Assembly (NCBI RefSeq): GCF_025465275.1
Contig: NZ_JAODNK010000092.1
Coordinates: forward strand, 36,012 to 100,011
DNA from: Nocardia sp.
GTDB lineage: Bacteria; Actinomycetota; Actinomycetes; Mycobacteriales; Mycobacteriaceae
Direction: 5' to 3'
Length of the DNA stretch: 64,000 bases
The stretch's first letter is position 1; each line of letters begins with the position of its first letter. The translations under genes were made by a program, and so were the position numbers. The notes beneath the pieces are model-generated. The model worked only from the letters and a program-made list of their open reading frames with translations, was not told where the DNA came from and did no database searches. This document shows positions 60,818 to 64,000 of the stretch, piece by piece.

Positions 60818-61496
60818 CCGACAGCACTGTGCGCGTTTTTGAAGGTGCGCGGTAGTAGGCCGTGTTTGTGTGCCGATGCGCTGTCGGAGGTTGACCAGCG
60901 TGAACCAATTGGGAAGTGCGACATCGCTTTGCCCGCGTAAGGCAGTATGTATGGGCTGGTTCGGCCAGTCGGTGCCACGCCGCCGTCACACTCGTATCCG
61001 TCGGGTTCAGATTCATCGGCAGGTGGAAGCCGCGATCAGGGCTGCGACCGAATCCCTGGGGCAACTCACCGCGCTGCAGACGGGCGACACCGCGACCATG
61101 CCGTAACAGTGAACTGAGGATCAGCGCGCCGCGCGGCCCAACGGTGAACCGGGCGGCACCGCTCGGCGGACGCACGCCGTCGGCAACAAGGCGGCAATGT
61201 CGAGGCAACTGTTCAGCAACGATCAGCTGATGAAATGCCCGTACCCCTTCTCGGGCCGGGTCTGTCGCGCCATTTCACGTCAAAGTGTCTGCGGTGGTGA
61301 GGATGCGGTACGGGCGGTCTCTGAACGACTACTCGGAGAGGTTGCTTCGCGCATGTTCCTTTGGATGTTTCCGCACGTCTCGCCGCACGATCGCTTGATC
61401 GGTCTGTGCATCCTGGAAGACCACCGCAACCCTTCGGCAATCCAAATCGTACGCCCGCTGTCGCAGTCTGCCGCCTGTCGCGCCGGGGATCGGTAG
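60818..61496. other. 679-bp stretch without a clear gene
   Basis: Several frames exist, none convincing. A rightward frame at 60870-61106 has a plausible C-terminal helix (QVEAAIRAATESLGQLTALQ) and another at 61197-61496 ends where the next gene begins (TAG then ATG), but both lack ribosome sites and known motifs. Codon third-position GC is low. The region may be decayed coding DNA. Confidence 0.4.
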
Positions 61497-61967
61497 ATGT
61501 TCGAATCATGTTGTACGCCATTCGATGTCGCACACCTTCTGCGACATCGATACGGGTTGGATGTGCAATTCGCCGCGTGCCGACCCGTTCTGGTGTGCGG
61601 TGCCCGGCTGGGCGCGATCGACATGCCGGCCGTGCTCGGCGGGCAAGTGCTACCGCTGTTGCCGTTCACGGCCTCGGTGCCGGTGATCGCCGACTCGCGC
61701 GGGACGACATGGACCTTCCTCGTCGATATCGCGTCACCGGAATCGAGCCCGCTCCTCGCCGAGCGGAATCTGGTCGAGTACGGAGTCGTGCAGCGGGCCT
61801 GTGGACAGCGGGTTCTGCTCCCGGTCTCGAACTCAGGAACCGGCTGGCACTGGGCCAACGAGCCGACGCCGGGCGGCGGTAGGCCACCGGCGGCATCGGT
61901 TCTCGCGTCCGCAGCACGCGTGATCGCCTCAACGACGGGGATATCCTGTGCCGCTCAGCCTTTTTGA
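61497..61967 (+). CDS. hypothetical protein, 156 aa
   Basis: A soluble protein from ATG 61497, with high third-position GC. RGTTWTFLVDIASPESSPLLAERNLVEYGVVQRACGQRVLLPVSNSGTGWHW is its most structured part. A distant resemblance to actinobacterial prim-pol (primase/polymerase-like) N-terminal segments is possible but not convincing. No operon partner is seen; it converges with the acyl-CoA ligase gene. Confidence 0.5.
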   Translation: MFESCCTPFDVAHLLRHRYGLDVQFAACRPVLVCGARLGAIDMPAVLGGQVLPLLPFTASVPVIADSRGTTWTFLVDIASPESSPLLAERNLVEYGVVQRACGQRVLLPVSNSGTGWHWANEPTPGGGRPPAASVLASAARVIASTTGISCAAQPF

Positions 61968-62061
61968 TCGGCCGCCGTCCATCGTCGCATCCGGAACCAT
62001 GAGTTCGTACTGTCCGCTCGCGCGGGCATGGTCGATTCGCATTCGGCGCAGGATTCCTGAA

Positions 62062-62087
62062 GGCCGTCGCATGAGCCGCCGACGGCC
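62062..62087. terminator. hairpin between convergent genes
   Basis: GGCCGTCG and CGACGGCC form an 8-bp stem with a 10-base loop, between the hypothetical gene and the convergent acyl-CoA ligase gene. Confidence 0.45.
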
Positions 62088-62127
62088 GGGCCGGTGGTCG
62101 TGTGGCTTGCCATCCCGCTTTGGCTGC

Positions 62128-63720
62128 TTACCGGTAGTAGCTATTGAACCTGGTGCGTACGACGTTCTTTTGGATCTTGCCCGTCGAGGTCTTCGGTAGC
62201 TCGTTGACGACAATCACTGCTTTCGGTGCCTTGTAAGGATCGATTTGCTGCTTCACGGCAGCGATCAGGGCGGCGGTGTCGATCGTGGTCCCCGGTTTGG
62301 CCACGACGACTGCCGTTATTGCCTCACTCCAGCGCTCATGAGGTAAGCCGATGACGACGGCTTCGGCGACATTCGGGCCTGCGGCATACACGGCCTTCTC
62401 CACTTCGATCGATGCGACGTTCTCGCCGCCAGACTTGATGACGTCCTTCCTCCGGTCGCTGAACCAGAGGATCCCGTCGCTGTCGAAATGGCCGATATCC
62501 CCGGAGTGGAACCAGCCGTGGGCGAATGCCGCCGCTGTCGCTTCGGCGTTGTCGAGGTATTTGGTCATGGTGTGTGGACCGCGATAGACGATCTCGCCCT
62601 CCGACCCCTGCGGAAGCTGGTTGCCTTCGGCGTCCAGGATGGCAACCTGGATATTGATGACCGGAGTTCCCACTGCTCCCGCATGGGAGAGCTGATGTTC
62701 CGGACGGAACATCGTTGCGGTCGGACTCATTTCGGTCTGGCCGAACAACAGATAGAAATCGCAGTCGAAGGCATCGATGCACTGCCGCAGTTGAGCATCC
62801 GGCATGGGCGCCATCGCATAACATGCTCGGCGCAGGCTGCTCAGATCGCGTTCCTTCAGCTGCGGATGCTCGAGCATGGCGCGATACATCATGGGCAGAC
62901 CGAAGATCTGTGTAATGCCCTCGCGCTCAATCTGTTCCAGCACCTCGCCCGGATCGAAACCTCGCCGGATGTGGATCGTCGCACCGACCAGTAGGGCCGC
63001 AGTGCAATGGCAGTTGAGTTGCGCGGTATGGAACATCGGCAGCATTGCGACGAACTGGTCGTCGGCGCGGAACCCTGCCTCCAGCGCCATGGTCATCGAT
63101 TCCAGGTAGATCGCAGTGTGGTTGCCCACCACACCTTTCGGCGCGGAGGTTGTGCCGCTGGTGTACAGATAGGTGATGGGGTCGCGGTCGTCGACGACAT
63201 GCTCGGGTTCGGCGCTGGTTCCTCTGCAGGTCAGGTCGCCGAAGGTCAGCCAGGCGGGATCAGTCGACTCCTCCGGTTCGGCTGCACCGGTACCCGGCGC
63301 GACGATGATGTCCTGAAGCGTCGTTGTCTGTTGGATCGCGCCGGAGAGCTGTTGTAGCAGTTGGCTTTCCATCACGATGCCGCGCGCAGACGAATGGTGG
63401 AGGACATAGGTCACCTCGTCGGTGCGCCAGCCGAGGTTGATCGGCACGCAGATGACGCCGAGTTTGGCGCATGCGTAGTAGGTGACAAGGAACTCGACAC
63501 TGTTGCCGGACGCCAGGGCCAGGGCATCGCCGCGCCGGTATCCGCGATTGCCGAGGGCATTGGCAACTCGGTTCACCCACGCGTTGAGGTTGGCGTAGGT
63601 GTATCGCTGGGCACCGTCGACCACCGCGATACGGTTCGGGTGGCGGCGCGAGGTGCGGGTCAGACTGTCGCCGACGTTGACTCGATGGATCAGATTCGAA
63701 TACAGGTTGGTGGTAGACAT
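62128..63720 (-). CDS. acyl-CoA ligase (AMP-forming)
   Basis: A 530-residue ANL-superfamily enzyme. YLYTSGTTSAPKGVVGNHTA is the phosphate-binding A3 motif, followed by FGQTEMSPTATMF (A5), GWFHSGDIGHFDSDGILWFSDRRKD (A7-A8) and the C-terminal Lys in LPKTSTGKIQKNVVRTRF. The layout fits fatty-acid or aryl-acid CoA ligases (FadD/CaiC-like). It starts 20 bases after the acetyl-CoA synthetase stop, so it is probably the second gene of that operon. Confidence 0.9.
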   Translation of the reverse strand: MSTTNLYSNLIHRVNVGDSLTRTSRRHPNRIAVVDGAQRYTYANLNAWVNRVANALGNRGYRRGDALALASGNSVEFLVTYYACAKLGVICVPINLGWRTDEVTYVLHHSSARGIVMESQLLQQLSGAIQQTTTLQDIIVAPGTGAAEPEESTDPAWLTFGDLTCRGTSAEPEHVVDDRDPITYLYTSGTTSAPKGVVGNHTAIYLESMTMALEAGFRADDQFVAMLPMFHTAQLNCHCTAALLVGATIHIRRGFDPGEVLEQIEREGITQIFGLPMMYRAMLEHPQLKERDLSSLRRACYAMAPMPDAQLRQCIDAFDCDFYLLFGQTEMSPTATMFRPEHQLSHAGAVGTPVINIQVAILDAEGNQLPQGSEGEIVYRGPHTMTKYLDNAEATAAAFAHGWFHSGDIGHFDSDGILWFSDRRKDVIKSGGENVASIEVEKAVYAAGPNVAEAVVIGLPHERWSEAITAVVVAKPGTTIDTAALIAAVKQQIDPYKAPKAVIVVNELPKTSTGKIQKNVVRTRFNSYYR

Positions 63721-63740
63721 CGTTGTCGGCTCCAGTGTGG

Positions 63741-64000
63741 TTATCGGTTCGATCTATCGGCGCGGATGGCTTCGAAGACGTTGGGGTCCACCAGGGTTGA
63801 GGTGTCGCCGAGTTCGCGGCCCTCGGCCACATCGCGGAGCAGGCGGCGCATGATCTTGCCCGAGCGGGTTTTCGGGAGTTCGGGGACCACGTGGATCTCG
63901 CGGGGGCGGGCGATGGGGGAGATCTCGCGGGAGACCTCGGCCTTGAGCTCGGCCACCAGGTCCGCGCCGGTGTCTTTGGCTTCGGCGGTCAGGATGACGA
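63741..64000 (-). CDS. acs: acetyl-CoA synthetase, 3' part only
   Basis: The frame is open to the right edge (VILTAEAKDTGADLVAEL), so only the last 86 or so codons are in the window. REISPIARPREIHVVPELPKTRSGKIMRRLLRDVAEGRELGDTSTL is the C-terminal domain of AMP-forming acetyl-CoA synthetase, with the catalytic Lys in TRSGKIMRR. This Lys is the usual acetylation switch. The rest of the enzyme lies beyond the window. Confidence 0.9.
   Translation of the reverse strand, partial: VILTAEAKDTGADLVAELKAEVSREISPIARPREIHVVPELPKTRSGKIMRRLLRDVAEGRELGDTSTLVDPNVFEAIRADRSNR

Noticed and set aside
61213..61533. Leftward 106-codon frame near 61.3 kb
   Set aside because: Arg/Pro/His-rich translation typical of antisense of GC-rich DNA; no motif.

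Overview
The window is high-GC actinobacterial DNA, most likely from a Nocardia-like member of the Mycobacteriales. The evidence is GC-rich third codon positions, a pitA / small membrane protein / DUF3349 block in the order known from mycobacteria, LppP/LprE-like and Mtb12-like lipoproteins, a Ddn-type F420 nitroreductase, a lipoprotein class A beta-lactamase and several P450s. I see no phage, insertion sequence, tRNA, rRNA or CRISPR array. The content is accessory metabolism, each block with its own local regulator.

Layout. 0-4.1 kb: a partial alpha/beta hydrolase, small proteins, a broken dihydrofolate-reductase-like gene and a secreted SGNH esterase. 4.3-11 kb: a four-gene operon (carboxylesterase, GMC alcohol oxidase, aldehyde dehydrogenase, acyl-CoA ligase) able to take an ester to an acyl-CoA. 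11.2-13.2 kb: an M23 peptidase and a cation/proton antiporter. 13.5-20 kb: an organophosphonate cassette, with an ABC importer and GntR regulator converging on a 2-oxoglutarate dioxygenase and an HD-domain oxygenase that match the TmpA/TmpB and PhnY*/PhnZ type. A shared 12-bp element lies in both promoters. 20.1-22.3 kb: a Pit phosphate transporter with three small partner genes. 22.3-30.2 kb: beta-lactamase, FUSC protein with TetR regulator, a stand-alone trpF, and a self-sufficient CYP102-type P450 coupled to a membrane protein.

30.2-48 kb: a 37-residue peptide with an internal repeat, oxidoreductases, an ECF sigma factor, a P450 lacking most P450 signature residues, an S8 peptidase followed by a small protein resembling the peptidase's own N-terminal domain, MarR/F420 genes, lipoproteins, and a TetR/CoA-transferase pair. 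48-53 kb: a canonical P450, a P1 (DmpA-type) peptidase with TetR regulator and a divergent amino-acid permease. 53.1-58 kb is a decayed stretch in which TetR, GH3, sulfatase and methyltransferase genes are all truncated, apparently at deletion joints. 58.2-64 kb: a TetR/peroxiredoxin divergent pair with two near-identical palindromic operators, small secreted and unknown proteins, and an acyl-CoA ligase behind the 3' end of acetyl-CoA synthetase.

The clearest pathway readings are ester to alcohol to aldehyde to acid to acyl-CoA (4.3-11 kb) and phosphonate uptake plus oxidative C-P cleavage next to a phosphate permease (13.5-21.3 kb). The most unusual items are the S8 peptidase with its propeptide-like partner, the P450 without the ExxR/ERR triad, the repeat peptide and the chain of truncated genes. 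All functions are inferred by reading translations; no database search was run.
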